Part shown: positions 4,566 through 5,194 of the stretch, piece by piece
Numbering within the stretch: position 1 is the first letter of the stretch
Layout: each line of letters starts with the position of its first letter
Source: Actinomycetota bacterium
GTDB taxonomy: Bacteria > Actinomycetota > Actinomycetes > UBA12327
Length of the DNA stretch: 5,194 nt
Direction of reading: 5' to 3'
Assembly (NCBI GenBank): GCA_003529305.1
Contig: DPWC01000140.1
Location: 1-5,194, forward strand
Notes under the pieces: model-generated
What the model was told of the DNA's origin: nothing
What the model saw: only the letters and a program-made list of their open reading frames with translations
Databases searched by the model: none
Program-made: the position numbers and the translations under genes

Positions 4566-5194
4566 GTGCCGCTACGCCTTTATGACACCGCTACTCGGCA
4601 GGTGCGCGAATTCGTTCCGCTGGTTCCGGGTCGAGTCGGTATCTACCTGTGCGGGGCGACTGTGCAGGCGCCGCCGCATGTCGGGCACATCCGCAGCGGT
4701 CTGGCCTTTGATGTGTTGCGCCGCTGGCTGGAGTTCAGCGGCTATGCCGTCACCTTCGTGCGCAATGTCACCGACATTGACGACAAGATCATTCATAACG
4801 CCGGACACGAGGATGCGCCGTATTGGGTCGTGGCGCAGCGTGAAGAGCGCTCCTTCACCTGGGCCTATGACACCTTGGGGTGCTTGCCGCCAACGGTGGA
4901 ACCTCGGGCCACGGGGCACATCCCCGAGATGGTGGAACTCATCGACCGGCTCATCACCGCGGGCCATGCCTATGCCGCCGCCGGTGATGTGTATTTCGAT
5001 GTCCGCTCGTTTGCGTCCTACGGATCACTGTCCGGTCAACGCCTTGACGACATGTTGGCCTCGCCCGATCAAGACACCGGCAAGCGCGATCCCCACGACT
5101 TCGCCTTGTGGAAGGGCGCCAAGCCCAATGAGCCTGCGTGGAATACCCCCTGGGGGCCGGGGCGCCCTGGTTGGCACATCGAGTGCTCCGCGAT
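4566..5194 (+). CDS. cysS: Cysteinyl-tRNA synthetase, N-terminal part (gene runs off the right edge)
   Basis: From a GTG start, 209 complete codons are visible of an enzyme usually about 460-470 residues long. CysS is a class I synthetase that activates cysteine with ATP and loads tRNA-Cys in the cytosol. The Rossmann catalytic domain shows YLCGATVQAPPHVGHIRSG (27-45), containing zinc ligand Cys29 and the HIGH-class signature HVGH (38-41). Further on are RNVTDIDDKI and DFALWKGAKP, and WHIECSA (203-209) holds the second zinc ligand, Cys207. The CGATVQ and RNVTDIDDKI wording fits CysS rather than the actinobacterial paralogue MshC of mycothiol synthesis. The GTG is chosen because MPLRLYDTATRQ aligns with the usual N-terminus and it follows ispDF by 20 bases. 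The KMSKS motif and anticodon-binding domain lie beyond the window. The carD-ispD-ispF-cysS order is also seen in Mycobacterium. Confidence 0.93.
   Translation, partial: MPLRLYDTATRQVREFVPLVPGRVGIYLCGATVQAPPHVGHIRSGLAFDVLRRWLEFSGYAVTFVRNVTDIDDKIIHNAGHEDAPYWVVAQREERSFTWAYDTLGCLPPTVEPRATGHIPEMVELIDRLITAGHAYAAAGDVYFDVRSFASYGSLSGQRLDDMLASPDQDTGKRDPHDFALWKGAKPNEPAWNTPWGPGRPGWHIECSA

Overview
This window is a compact, G+C-rich stretch of actinobacterial (Actinomycetota) chromosome. That assignment rests on clear recognition of CarD, a SenX3/RegX3-type phosphate two-component system and an actinobacterial-type IspF, on TAnnnT -10 elements, and on several GTG starts. I cannot place it below class level from sequence alone. 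All genes look intact except the two cut by the window edges, and I see no mobile elements, CRISPR, rRNA or tRNA.

Region 1 (1-2185) is a phosphate-sensing module. The 5' part of phoU runs leftward from 128. The sensor kinase gene (senX3/phoR type, 288-1508) runs rightward and overlaps the response regulator gene (regX3/phoP type, 1505-2185) by four bases. The 159-bp divergent region between phoU and senX3 carries an 11-bp-periodic array of GTTCACC-like units (188-227). This matches the PHO-box pattern known for actinobacterial PhoP, and I infer that the regulator controls its own module through it. Region 2 (2209-2844) is a small lipoprotein gene of probable LpqE type, convergent with regX3 and divergent from carD, plus a divergent promoter region.

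Region 3 (2845-5194) is a probable co-directional unit. It holds carD (RNA polymerase-binding regulator), a fused ispDF (two MEP-pathway isoprenoid enzymes in one chain joined by a GGGS-containing segment) and the N-terminal part of cysS (cysteinyl-tRNA synthetase). An inverted repeat lies just upstream of the ispDF start, and a well-placed TAnnnT lies exactly before the cysS start codon.

The layout joins two neighbourhoods known from other actinobacteria: phoU/phoR-phoP as in Streptomyces, and lpqE/carD/ispD/ispF/cysS as in Mycobacterium. I found no evidence of a wholly new biological system. The most informative observations are regulatory: the PHO-box array, two candidate leaderless starts and the hairpin before ispDF.
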